Source: Paenibacillus taichungensis
GTDB taxonomy: Bacteria > Bacillota > Bacilli > Paenibacillales > Paenibacillaceae
DNA: 64,000 bases
NCBI RefSeq assembly: GCF_003287275.1
Contig: NZ_QEVW01000025.1
Location: 62,001 to 126,000 of the forward strand
Reading direction: 5' to 3'
In this document: piece after piece, positions 1-7,962 of the stretch
How positions within the stretch are numbered: the stretch's first letter is position 1
Layout of the letters: every line of letters starts with the position of its first letter
The notes under the pieces: generated by a model
The model's database searches: none
What the model was told of the DNA's origin: nothing
The model's input: only the letters and a program-made list of their open reading frames with translations
Position numbers and translations under genes: made by a program

Positions 1-675
1 TTCCATCGGGAAGAGATGCTGAACTCCGGTACATTCCCATGGTCTGTAGCGCCTGATATGCGAGCAGGATTGTTATCTTCGGACATTCGGGAGTGGATCA
101 GACCACTCGATTATCTAGCGGACCGTTACTCGGATGCTGTGGCTGAAGTGCCTTTACTGGATGGAGAGACCGGTAAGGCAGCCCAAATGCGAGTCATGTC
201 TTATCTGAACATCACCCGGTTCATGCCAACATTGTTGGATCGGAAAGATCGGATGAGTATGGGAGCCGGGCTTGAGGTTCGGGTGCCTTACTGTGATCAT
301 CGTTTGATTCAATATGTATTCAACGTGCCTTGGGACATGAAAATGACAGGCGGAAGGGAAAAAGGCATTCTGCGCAAAGCGCTGGAAGGTGTACTGCCTG
401 ACGATGTGTTGTATCGGAAAAAGAGTCCATATCCGAAAACACATAACCCGCAGTATCTTGCTGCCGTTAAACAGCAGGTGCTGGATATTCTGGATGACGC
501 AAGCTCACCGATCTTGCCATTAATCGACAAGGCTCAAATTCGCAAATTGGCCTCCTCGCCGGATGCTTCATCGAACCTGCCCTGGTTTGGACAGTTAATG
601 TCGGGTCCACAGTTGTTTGCTTATCTGACACAGATCAACTCGTGGTTGCGTACGTACAAAGTGGCCATTCGATAA
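1..675 (+). CDS. asnB: Asparagine synthase (glutamine-hydrolysing), C-terminal part
   Basis: The reading frame is already open at base 1, so this is the 3' end of a gene that starts outside the window; about 224 residues are visible. The motif DRKDRMSMGAGLEVRVPYCD (about residues 82-101) is the conserved synthetase-domain signature of AsnB-type enzymes, which make asparagine from aspartate, ATP and glutamine-derived ammonia in the cytoplasm. The N-terminal glutaminase domain with its catalytic Cys must lie upstream and cannot be checked. The C-terminal end looks intact and is followed by a strong hairpin terminator, so the downstream genes, which are on the other strand, are not part of its operon. 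A specialised AsnB/AsnO paralogue (for example for sporulation or cell-wall amidation) cannot be excluded. Confidence 0.9.
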   Translation, partial: FHREEMLNSGTFPWSVAPDMRAGLLSSDIREWIRPLDYLADRYSDAVAEVPLLDGETGKAAQMRVMSYLNITRFMPTLLDRKDRMSMGAGLEVRVPYCDHRLIQYVFNVPWDMKMTGGREKGILRKALEGVLPDDVLYRKKSPYPKTHNPQYLAAVKQQVLDILDDASSPILPLIDKAQIRKLASSPDASSNLPWFGQLMSGPQLFAYLTQINSWLRTYKVAIR

Positions 676-697
676 ATAATGCTATCTTTTCATTCGT

Positions 698-746
698 AAA
701 AGGGGTGCCGCTTAGCAGCATAGTAGCTGTTAAGCGGCACCCCTTT
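698..746 (+). terminator. Hairpin terminator between asnB and the STM4011-like gene
   Basis: AAAGGGGTGCCGCTTA at about 698-714 pairs with TAAGCGGCACCCCTTT at 731-746, a stem of about 15 bp closed by A and T runs on both sides. It lies between convergent genes and can act in both directions. Confidence 0.85.
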
Positions 747-849
747 GTCATACTCAAATTATTATAGCTACACATCATCCTACTTTAAATAACCAAGAGA
801 CTGCTGTAATTCTTCCGCAACCTCTTCCTGCCTACTTGCTGACTGATAT

Positions 850-1713
850 CTATTGATTAATCAGAACCGGATTACGCTCAAGCAGTCCACTGCCAAAGAT
901 ATCTCTGAACGGAGAATCCTCCATATGAATATAACCGATGTAACAGCCACACTTCTTCATGCCACACGGCCGATCTGCGGCCAAAGCCTCCAAACCATCG
1001 CGGTAGAGATGCCCAATAATCCGACGATCCTTGTAGCACCTCTTTACATGCCCTGACCCTTGCACATAAAATACCTCCGAACCCGCGGAACAGCGCTTGC
1101 CCAGACTCTCATAATCCCGCAGATTCCCATCAAACAGCGGATCAACGGATCGTAAAAAGTCCACCTCTTCCACGCTGTAATATTTGGGTCGATCTTTAAA
1201 TGCATTGATCCACATATACACGTCATCGGGTAACGCCTGTCTCATCGATTCAATAGCAGGAAATGCACTGCGCAATCCAACTGTCCCCACACTAAAAGCA
1301 AGTCCTATCTCACGTAAAGTCAAACATTGTTTGACGAAGGAAGACTCCTTCGTCTCTCGTGGGTGATAGGTCGCCCAAAATGCTGCTTTATCCCGATTCA
1401 ACTCGCGGGCCCAGTCCAGTTTGACAGACAGATTGGTTTGGACTGCAATTTTGTCCACATGTGGCATATGGGATAGTTCTATCATTGCTTCCCGATACCA
1501 ACGTCTTACCAGAGCTTCTCCATATGGGTTAAAGAAAATCGAAAATTGATGACCAGCACTCTCCTGATCCCTCACCCAATTCACAAATTGACGCAGTTGT
1601 TGTTCATCCACTTCCAGCGTTTCCTTGGAATCTACCGTTTTGCTAAACGGACAGTACGGGCAGTCGTAATTACAGGACGACAGCTTACCCCGATAATACA
1701 AGGTTGCTCTCAT
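850..1713 (-). CDS. Radical SAM protein, STM4011 family, with SPASM-like C-terminus
   Basis: A 287-residue radical SAM protein. The cluster-binding motif CNYDCPYC (C14, C18, C21) is the canonical CxxxCxxC. The C-terminal third carries five more cysteines: C208, then C226 in a GHVKRC (Gly-x4-Cys) motif, then C250, C255 and C257. This layout resembles a SPASM/twitch auxiliary Fe-S domain, which in characterised enzymes such as anSME, PqqE and AlbA goes with peptide or protein substrates. I recognise it as the STM4011 family, named from Salmonella and without assigned function. It is the last gene of the operon and its ATG overlaps the previous stop as ATGA, so translation is coupled. The substrate is unknown; peptide modification is my inference. 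Confidence 0.85.
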   Translation of the reverse strand: MRATLYYRGKLSSCNYDCPYCPFSKTVDSKETLEVDEQQLRQFVNWVRDQESAGHQFSIFFNPYGEALVRRWYREAMIELSHMPHVDKIAVQTNLSVKLDWARELNRDKAAFWATYHPRETKESSFVKQCLTLREIGLAFSVGTVGLRSAFPAIESMRQALPDDVYMWINAFKDRPKYYSVEEVDFLRSVDPLFDGNLRDYESLGKRCSAGSEVFYVQGSGHVKRCYKDRRIIGHLYRDGLEALAADRPCGMKKCGCYIGYIHMEDSPFRDIFGSGLLERNPVLINQ

Positions 1714-3107
1714 GAGAACACAAACCCTTCCATTTGTTCACGTACCTCAGCGGAGATCAGCCAATCTCCAATGGCATCCGAGTAGCCCAATCCCTCTTCT
1801 GTCAGACGCAGCACCCGATTACCCTTATCGTCCTGCTCGAGCTCAGCCATGCCCTCAGACAACAGTTCATTCAACCATCCGTAGTCTGACATAACTTCCG
1901 TTCCGAATCGTTGATCATAATCCGACAGCGCCAAGCCTTCCCGATGCAGCAGAGCTTTCAGAATAAAGCGGCGCTTCTGCTCCTCCCGGCTGAGTACAAT
2001 GCCGTAATCAGCGACATCATAACGCTCGGTTGCCACATAATCGGCGATGATGCTCTGTGTAGCCTTATAACTAACACCATACTTGGAAGCATAATGTACT
2101 TCACTGGTATAAGAGCGTGCACCGCACCCCAGACCAACCATGCCTTCCTCCTGACAGCTGTAGGGTAGAAGCTCTTTGCTTCCAGAAGATGATTGTTCTT
2201 TGGCAAATCTGCGCATGGAATACTGGACATAGCCTCTGCTTTTTAAAGTCTCACGCGCAGCCGTATACAGCTCCATCCGAATATCCGGTCCCTGCCGTTG
2301 TATATCATCCGGTTTCACAATGGTATTCTCACGGGTGTACAGTGGGTAAATGAAAATCTCACCCGGTTCATATGAAAGGACACGTTCCAGCGAATACAGC
2401 CATGATTCCACCGTTTGTCCCGGCAGACCATAGATCAGATCCAGATTCAACAAAGGGAATTCATACTGTGTAAGCTTTTCAAGCGCGCGTTCCACTTCCT
2501 GTGGTTTCTGCGGACGGTAAATGGCTGAGGCTTCGGCTTCGATAAAACTTTGAATTCCCATACTTACCCGGTCCACACTTCGCTCCTTCATGATCGCCAA
2601 TTTGGCTTCCGTGACGGTATCCGGTGACGTTTCTACCGAGATCGAAGCTTGCGTCGGATCGAGCCCCATCACCTGTTCCGTAATATCGAACAAGCGGTTC
2701 AACTGAATTTCATTTAATAATGTGGGCGTCCCGCCACCGATGGCAAACCTCGAATAGGGTCTGCGTGATGTGAGTGGTGCCCACTGCTTGGCTTGCCGTT
2801 CCAGCGCATCCACATAACGCACATGGGTGTCATCGCGGCGATCCGGCAATGTGAACAGGTTGCAGAATCCACAACGTGCGGCACAAAACGGAATGTGCAT
2901 ATATAAAAAATACGTATCAGTATTCTCACGTTCCCACAATGGACCGAGCTGTAAAGGCGGGTTCAATTCCCGATATGCCGTCTTGTGGGGATACGAATAT
3001 AAATAAGAGCGATAGGGGGAAGCAAGTACTTCTCTGAGACCTGTAGCTGTGTTGGATCCGGACTGTGCGGAATGACCTGTTGTCGTATGTTGCGATTGAT
3101 CGTCCAT
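1710..3107 (-). CDS. Radical SAM protein, STM4012 family (HemN/HemW-like)
   Basis: This 465-residue protein has the HemN/HemW fold signature: MHIPFCAARCGFCNLF places C75, C79 and C82 in CxxxCxxC, followed by a GGGTPT motif that is typical of SAM binding in this group. It is nevertheless unlikely to be the housekeeping coproporphyrinogen or heme-chaperone enzyme. It sits in a coupled operon with an STM4011-like radical SAM protein, an ATP-grasp-like protein and a hydrolase, the same gene set as STM4011-STM4015. The start at 3107 is supported by GGGAGGAAACC just upstream. About 25 low-complexity residues (Gln/Ser/Thr/His) precede the domain. The reaction is unknown. Confidence 0.85.
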   Translation of the reverse strand: MDDQSQHTTTGHSAQSGSNTATGLREVLASPYRSYLYSYPHKTAYRELNPPLQLGPLWERENTDTYFLYMHIPFCAARCGFCNLFTLPDRRDDTHVRYVDALERQAKQWAPLTSRRPYSRFAIGGGTPTLLNEIQLNRLFDITEQVMGLDPTQASISVETSPDTVTEAKLAIMKERSVDRVSMGIQSFIEAEASAIYRPQKPQEVERALEKLTQYEFPLLNLDLIYGLPGQTVESWLYSLERVLSYEPGEIFIYPLYTRENTIVKPDDIQRQGPDIRMELYTAARETLKSRGYVQYSMRRFAKEQSSSGSKELLPYSCQEEGMVGLGCGARSYTSEVHYASKYGVSYKATQSIIADYVATERYDVADYGIVLSREEQKRRFILKALLHREGLALSDYDQRFGTEVMSDYGWLNELLSEGMAELEQDDKGNRVLRLTEEGLGYSDAIGDWLISAEVREQMEGFVFS

Positions 3108-3160
3108 CGGTTTCCTCCCTGTATCCGGTTTGTAGTTATTGATGATATGAATTATTTGTT

Positions 3161-3946
3161 CTATAAAATAAATTCACGGTATGGTACATTCCAGACGACA
3201 TCATGTGCCAGTCTATGCCCCTGATAACCGTCCTCATCATATGCCGTGCCATGATCGGAAAAAGCTAAACAAAACGTAGGCCTTGAACGCTGCTTCATTG
3301 CATTAAACAATGGTCCAAGGGCCTCGTCCACATACCGAAGCGCTACACGCTGTGTTTCTACCGAGTCCTCTCTTGCACCCTCCACAAAATAGCGATTGGG
3401 TCCATGGATGGCAGACACATTCAGGAACAAAAACAGCTTCTCATCTTGTGCGCTTTGCTCCAGCAGCTTCAAGGCATGCTGAACCTGATGCTCAGTCGAT
3501 TTGGGGTTGGTTACCCCAAAATTCATCCGCCAGTAGCTCTGTTGAAAATAACCCGGCAGCACTTTGGCGAGCGGATTTTTCTTGGTGAAGAAAATGACCC
3601 CACCTATACAAATCGTACGATATCCTTCAGCTGCAAAACCGGATACGATATCCGGTGTGTCGAACAGCCACGTATGCGGATGCGTCTTTAATCCGGTATT
3701 CCGGGAATGAAAAAGTCGTACATGGGATGCTTTGTCCGTATTGGCAGGTGTAGGCATGAAGCCACCAAAAAAAGCATGATGCGCCGCATAGGTAAAACTT
3801 CCCGGAGTATGACGCTTCTCCCAAGGACCCGTACCGCACAGGTTGGGGCAATTCTGTTCCTCCAGCTTGGCCACGTCATATCTTAACGTGTCCAGTGTAA
3901 TCATTAATAGATCATGGGAGCCTACGATGGTGTTCATATCAGTCAT
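3161..3946 (-). CDS. STM4013-family hydrolase (sulfatase/alkaline phosphatase superfamily)
   Basis: About 261 residues. The N-terminal LLMITLDTLRYD is a metal-binding strand of the alkaline phosphatase/sulfatase superfamily, and the C-terminal AFSDHGTAYDEDGYQGHR supplies the matching Asp-His and His ligands. The Cys-x-Pro-x-Arg formylglycine site of true sulfatases is absent; the region SFTYAAHHAFFGG offers a Ser or Thr as nucleophile, closer to phosphatases and phosphotransferases. I chose ATG at 3946 because AAAGGAGCC lies about 10 nt upstream; that start overlaps the end of the STM4014-like gene by 8 nt. A longer open frame to 4033 would run deep into that gene and lacks a good ribosome site. 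Function unknown; it may remove or transfer a phosphoryl or sulfuryl group in the same pathway. Confidence 0.8.
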   Translation of the reverse strand: MTDMNTIVGSHDLLMITLDTLRYDVAKLEEQNCPNLCGTGPWEKRHTPGSFTYAAHHAFFGGFMPTPANTDKASHVRLFHSRNTGLKTHPHTWLFDTPDIVSGFAAEGYRTICIGGVIFFTKKNPLAKVLPGYFQQSYWRMNFGVTNPKSTEHQVQHALKLLEQSAQDEKLFLFLNVSAIHGPNRYFVEGAREDSVETQRVALRYVDEALGPLFNAMKQRSRPTFCLAFSDHGTAYDEDGYQGHRLAHDVVWNVPYREFIL

Positions 3947-5222
3947 AGTTGTAAGGCTCCTTTCGCAAAAGTTCCATTTCCCATTCATAGGTTCCAAGTC
4001 CGTTATGCTGTACTCTGTACAACAAATCTCCAAACGGATTCACATCCAAAATATAGGCACGTGGCTCATTACCTCCACTGAGCATCACATCAATTCCGGC
4101 TGACCATGAGTTGGGAAAGGCAGCCATTGCTGCTTTCGCTGCCGTCTGAACTCCACTCATCTGCTGTTCATCCAGCCCTGCTTCTGCGGGAAGCAACCGC
4201 TCATTACGCAAATGCAGATTGGTGATTGGTGTCTGACTAAGCCGTACAATGGCATGACCTGCTTGTCCACCTGCCACAAGCTGGCGAATATCAAATACGC
4301 TTGAACCCAAAGACGCTTTTGCCATCCAACGTTCAATCTGGGCACCCTCAGCACACAGCCAATCCATGAGCGCAGAAATCTCTGAAGTATGTGTGTACCT
4401 GCGCATCCGGCCTTCATTATAAAAAATGATCTTCTCCTGAATCTGTTCCATTCCCACAGTGGTTATGGCGATTTCGGCACCCGTTCGCGGATTAACTTGA
4501 TAGGCAACAACGCCTGACGCCCCAGAGCCACACGCAAGTTTCACGAAAACGCGGCTCATACCGGCAGTTTTCATTGCTTCACGCAGGTCTTCATAATTGC
4601 GGATCGGCTCCGAAGATTGGAGCGTTGGAGGGACACGAACGCCATGGGCAGATAGATGCTGCTGGCATTTCCTTTTATCAAACATAATCGCAATGTCATC
4701 GGGATCATTCATGAACCGGGCATTAGGCCAATATTCCAGACCTTCATGGCGAATTCGTTCCAGACAGGCTTTCCATCCGCGAAACCATTGGTTGGGCGCG
4801 TAGATCCGCCCCCACTGCTGTTCAAGAGTGAGTGTCTGTTCTGCCGGAATCATCCTCGCAGAAAGGCCATCGTTTAACGGAGATACATCATTCACAGCTC
4901 CAAGAAAGAGCAGCTCACATTCTACTTCCCAATCCTCACCAGGGGCATCCAGTCGAATAAGAACCTGCCTGTTCGTAGCCCCTCGCCCTTCCAGACATTG
5001 CTGTACGGCATCCGCCATGGTTCCGCCCCGTCTCCAAGTCTGTAGCAACCGGGCATAAGGCAGCATAAGTGCTGGTTGTAAGCCAAGTCGCTGTCTTGCC
5101 TCCTGTAATCCAAGGGTACGTCGATTATTCGGGTTCCCAATTAACAATAACGGCTGTTCCAGATCCGTATCCTTAACTGGGAGTTGCAAACTTTGTTCCA
5201 ATTCCGTCATGCCTGACATCAT
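3939..5222 (-). CDS. STM4014-family protein, ATP-grasp-like
   Basis: A 427-residue protein. The C-terminal two thirds read like an ATP-grasp ligase or kinase: FDKRKCQQHL followed by RVFVKLACGSGASGVV (phosphate-binding Gly-rich loop, near residue 225), DIRQLVAGG and IVRLSQTPITNL in the middle, and SAGIDVML plus YILDVNPFGD near the end, where D and N would be metal ligands. The first 120 residues are family-specific. ATP-grasp enzymes usually join a carboxylate to an amine or other nucleophile through an acyl phosphate. The ATG follows the previous stop directly (TAAATG), so the gene is coupled to the LRR gene upstream. Function in the STM4011-4015-like set is not known. Confidence 0.75.
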   Translation of the reverse strand: MMSGMTELEQSLQLPVKDTDLEQPLLLIGNPNNRRTLGLQEARQRLGLQPALMLPYARLLQTWRRGGTMADAVQQCLEGRGATNRQVLIRLDAPGEDWEVECELLFLGAVNDVSPLNDGLSARMIPAEQTLTLEQQWGRIYAPNQWFRGWKACLERIRHEGLEYWPNARFMNDPDDIAIMFDKRKCQQHLSAHGVRVPPTLQSSEPIRNYEDLREAMKTAGMSRVFVKLACGSGASGVVAYQVNPRTGAEIAITTVGMEQIQEKIIFYNEGRMRRYTHTSEISALMDWLCAEGAQIERWMAKASLGSSVFDIRQLVAGGQAGHAIVRLSQTPITNLHLRNERLLPAEAGLDEQQMSGVQTAAKAAMAAFPNSWSAGIDVMLSGGNEPRAYILDVNPFGDLLYRVQHNGLGTYEWEMELLRKEPYNYD

Positions 5223-6065
5223 TTATTCCGTTAACGACGGGTAGCGCCAGTCATCTTCATCACTCTGTTGTTGCTCGCTAACATCTACAGATATACCGGA
5301 GCGTTTCCAGCGAATGAGCATTTCGTCCGTCATGTAGTGGTAACTGAGATTGAGATGTTTAAGTTTTTTGATCTTGTCGCTCGCAAGCAGCACCTCTGCC
5401 CCTTCATCAGACAACGTGCCCTCTGACAGATCCAGGATTTCAAGTTGGTCCACAATTGGGGCCTCAGCTGCAGCTTTCGCAATCTCATCCTGAATTTCAC
5501 TATCTTTCAGCCCCAGGTATACGAGCTTTGGAAATAAGCCCTGTTCCAAAAGTGGAAGTACATCTTGCAGTGAACCGTCGAATCCATAATCATCCACGCC
5601 CAGATACAGTTCAAGCTTACGCAATTCAGGCAACTTAGCCCGGGCAATTGAAGCTAACACACTTTGGGGAAGACCACCGCAAATAATGATTAATTCTTCA
5701 AGCTTGGCATGCTCGATGGGTTCCAGACTTAGTCCGCTGCTGCCCTTCACTGAGAATGACTTCAATTCAGGAAAAGCAACCAATAGTGGTGTGAGATCCG
5801 TCTGAATAATCCATGATACTTCGCATTCTTCAAAGCCCATATCTCCGATGAACAGTTTCTTCAAAGACGGAAAGCTTGGAGCAAGTTCGATGAGCGTGCC
5901 CATAAATTCATCCGGCGAATTTTCATAGGCCTGTCCCCAGTCTCCTATAATCAGACTCTCCAGCGAACCAGCCTCCGGTTTGGCAGCGAGTTCCCTGATC
6001 AACGTTTCCATACGAATACCGTCCTCATAATCATCATAAGACACCGTAAGCTTCACTTCTTGCAT
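5223..6065 (-). CDS. STM4015-family leucine-rich-repeat protein
   Basis: First gene of the operon, about 280 residues, with repeated LxxLxL units through most of its length (for example LRKLELYLG, LVYLGLKDS, LEILDLSEG, LKHLNLSYH), an LRR scaffold of the internalin or RNase-inhibitor type. There is no signal peptide or membrane segment, so it is cytoplasmic. I placed the start at 6065 because GGAGGGGATTTGCTT lies just before that ATG; an upstream in-frame ATG at 6092 has that ribosome site inside its own coding region. The tail after the repeats is polar and acidic (QQQSDEDDW, then RYPSLTE). It may be a scaffold or the substrate of the radical SAM proteins; that is inference only. Confidence 0.8.
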   Translation of the reverse strand: MQEVKLTVSYDDYEDGIRMETLIRELAAKPEAGSLESLIIGDWGQAYENSPDEFMGTLIELAPSFPSLKKLFIGDMGFEECEVSWIIQTDLTPLLVAFPELKSFSVKGSSGLSLEPIEHAKLEELIIICGGLPQSVLASIARAKLPELRKLELYLGVDDYGFDGSLQDVLPLLEQGLFPKLVYLGLKDSEIQDEIAKAAAEAPIVDQLEILDLSEGTLSDEGAEVLLASDKIKKLKHLNLSYHYMTDEMLIRWKRSGISVDVSEQQQSDEDDWRYPSLTE

Positions 6066-6092
6066 AAGCAAATCCCCTCCGTTTGAGTTCAT

Positions 6093-6432
6093 TGATGATT
6101 CGTTAACTTGAATGTTAACCCATACTGTACAAGACTTGCAACTTCTTCCAACCCCGGTCCTAGCGCTCTGCTCAAACGTGAAATTTAAACATTATTTATA
6201 TAGGAACAAGAACATACGTTCTAATTATTTCACTAAAAAAAGCGGGATTTATTTGGGTCCCACGTACTGGCTTGATTAACCTTGGCTCCACTCCATAAAA
6301 ATAAAAAAACGTTAATGGTCGGTGAAGCATTCCACAGGAATGACTCTTACCTTCCACTAACGCTTTGATATTTAGACAAGGCAATAATTCACCTTATACA
6401 TTCATAATCATATGAGCTGATTCGTTTGAATC
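6093..6432. other. Intergenic region between STM4015-like gene and rdgB
   Basis: About 340 bases without a supported gene. It holds the GTTAAC dyad near the operon start and short hairpins, including GCTGAGATTC/GAATCAGC at about 6412-6436 next to the rdgB stop. A 62-codon open frame at 6196-6384 (minus) has no ribosome site or recognisable sequence and is not called. Confidence 0.5.
6102..6119. promoter_or_regulatory. GTTAAC-N6-GTTAAC dyad upstream of the STM4015-like operon
   Basis: Two GTTAAC hexamers, at 6102-6107 and 6114-6119, form an 18-bp dyad about 37 bp upstream of the first ATG of the STM4011-4015-like operon. It is a plausible operator. I could not assign a convincing sigma-A promoter around it. 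Confidence 0.3.
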
Positions 6433-7056
6433 TCAGCCTTTCAGACTGGATACGAGCGCTCTCAGAGCATGCCCGCGATGACTAATTGCCTGCTTTTGCT
6501 CCAGCGTAAGCTCGGCCATCGTCATCTCGTATTCAGGCACGTAGAAGAGTGGGTCATATCCAAAACCGCCACCACCGGCTGCTTCAGCCGTGATCCAACC
6601 TTCCACCATACCTTCTGATTCATACTTGTCTCCGGTTACCGGATCATACAGCACCAATGCACAAACGAAACTTGCTGGACTCAACAGCGTTTGCTCCGTA
6701 TCCTCACCGGATTTGAGCGATTCCAGCGCCTCAAGCAATTTGGCATTGTTCTTTGCATCGGTTGCACCCTCGCCTGCATATCTCGCAGAATACACTCCCG
6801 GGTCACCATCGAGCAGATCCACGCACAATCCCGAATCGTCAGCCAGGACAGGCAAACCAAGAGCATCGCCCACCGCTTTAGCTTTCTTCCAGGCATTCTC
6901 TGCAAAGGTTTCGCCATCCTCAACGACATCCGGCAGCTCCGGATAGTCGAACATGCTTTTGACCTCTTTGCTCAGTGGAGCGAATGCATGAGCGAATTCA
7001 CGTACTTTCCCTGCATTACGGGTTGCGACAATGATAATTGGGCTATCCAGACTCAT
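6433..7056 (-). CDS. rdgB: XTP/dITP diphosphatase (non-canonical purine NTP pyrophosphatase)
   Basis: A 207-residue HAM1/RdgB family enzyme. It starts with IIIVATRNAGKVREF, the nucleotide-binding loop of the family, and carries ADDSGLCVDLLDGDPGVYSA, the Asp/Ser-rich metal and base pocket, and SHRGHALRAL near the end. It hydrolyses dITP, XTP and ITP to monophosphates in the cytoplasm, keeping deaminated purines out of DNA and RNA. The ATG lies one base after the rph stop, and its ribosome site AGGAGAAG is inside the last rph codons, so the two are translated together. The order gerM-rph-rdgB is the same as in Bacillus subtilis (gerM-rph-ysnA). Confidence 0.95.
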   Translation of the reverse strand: MSLDSPIIIVATRNAGKVREFAHAFAPLSKEVKSMFDYPELPDVVEDGETFAENAWKKAKAVGDALGLPVLADDSGLCVDLLDGDPGVYSARYAGEGATDAKNNAKLLEALESLKSGEDTEQTLLSPASFVCALVLYDPVTGDKYESEGMVEGWITAEAAGGGGFGYDPLFYVPEYEMTMAELTLEQKQAISHRGHALRALVSSLKG

Positions 7057-7057
7057 G

Positions 7058-7816
7058 TTAGGCTTCTCCTAATCCACGAGCACCGATCTTGAGAGCAATA
7101 GGACCGAGAACTTCTTTCTGACGCTCAATCATCTCCAGAATACCCTGCTCACCCAGCTCCAGCATTGCGTTCAGCTCACGACGGTCAAATGGTGCTTCTT
7201 CACCAGTTCCCTGAAGCTCCACATATTTTCCGCCACCTGTCATCACGAGGTTCATATCAACCTTGGCTTTGGAATCTTCATCATAGTTCAGATCCAGCAC
7301 AGGCTGTTCTCCAACTACACCCACACTTACCGCTGCAATGAAATCCGTAATCGGGAATACTTGCAATTTATGCTGTTGGGCAATTTTGTTAACCGCGAGC
7401 GCCAGAGCTACAAACGATCCGGTAATGGACGTTGTGCGTGTACCTCCGTCGGCTTGAATGACATCACAGTCCAGTGTAATCGTACGCTCACCAAGTGCCT
7501 GCAAATTAACAACAGAGCGCAGTGCCCGGCCAATCAGACGCTGAATTTCCATGGTGCGTCCAGTCAATTTGCCGCGGTTCGCTTCACGCTGATTACGGGT
7601 ATGTGTTGCACGTGGCAGCATGGAATATTCAGCCGTTACCCAGCCTTTACCCTGCCCTTTCATAAAGGGAGGAACACGTTCCTCCACCGTAGCTGTACAA
7701 ATAACCTTGGTATCTCCCACTTCAATCAGTACAGAACCTTCGGCGTATTTATTCGTGTTAATTGTTAAATTCATCGGGCGCAGCTGGTCGCTGGTTCGTC
7801 CGTTAGATCTCATCAT
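7058..7816 (-). CDS. rph: Ribonuclease PH
   Basis: A 252-residue phosphorolytic 3'-5' exoribonuclease that trims tRNA 3' ends. Typical family stretches are the N-terminal GRTSDQLRP, EYSMLPRATHTRNQRE, the phosphate-site region GRTMEIQRLIGRALR and VIQADGGTRTTSITGS. Two ATG codons in tandem (7816 and 7813) follow TAGGAGGC; the second has the better spacing, so the true start may be 3 nt shorter. It is followed without a gap by rdgB and preceded by gerM, the classical arrangement in Bacillota. Confidence 0.95.
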   Translation of the reverse strand: MMRSNGRTSDQLRPMNLTINTNKYAEGSVLIEVGDTKVICTATVEERVPPFMKGQGKGWVTAEYSMLPRATHTRNQREANRGKLTGRTMEIQRLIGRALRSVVNLQALGERTITLDCDVIQADGGTRTTSITGSFVALALAVNKIAQQHKLQVFPITDFIAAVSVGVVGEQPVLDLNYDEDSKAKVDMNLVMTGGGKYVELQGTGEEAPFDRRELNAMLELGEQGILEMIERQKEVLGPIALKIGARGLGEA

Positions 7817-7887
7817 TTCTGCCTCCTACGACTTAAGCATCCTGTAATGTCGAGCTTGTTCACACTTTTACTAATCCCTTCTATTTT

Positions 7888-7930
7888 ACCAAAGAGTTCA
7901 CTTAAAAGCATCCTGTCCACCAAAGAGTTC
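7888..7930. repeat. Short direct repeats between gerM and rph
   Basis: ACCAAAGAGTTC occurs at 7888-7899 and 7919-7930, 31 bp apart. A second pair, CTTAAGCATCCTGT (7832-7845) and CTTAAAAGCATCCTGT (7901-7916), is interleaved, so the spacer looks partly duplicated. No function is evident. Confidence 0.5.
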
Positions 7931-7962
7931 TGTCAACCGTACATCAGACCGCTTATTGTGAC

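Noticed and set aside
1710..3107. Housekeeping HemN/HemW coproporphyrinogen oxidase or heme chaperone
   Set aside because: The motif is shared, but the gene lies inside the STM4011-4015-like operon, away from any heme or heat-shock gene.
3161..4033. Longer start (4033) for the STM4013-like hydrolase
   Set aside because: It would overlap the STM4014-like gene by about 95 nt and has no ribosome site; AAAGGAGCC supports 3946.
6196..6384. 62-codon minus-strand ORF between STM4015-like gene and rdgB
   Set aside because: No ribosome site, no recognisable sequence, in an AT-rich spacer.
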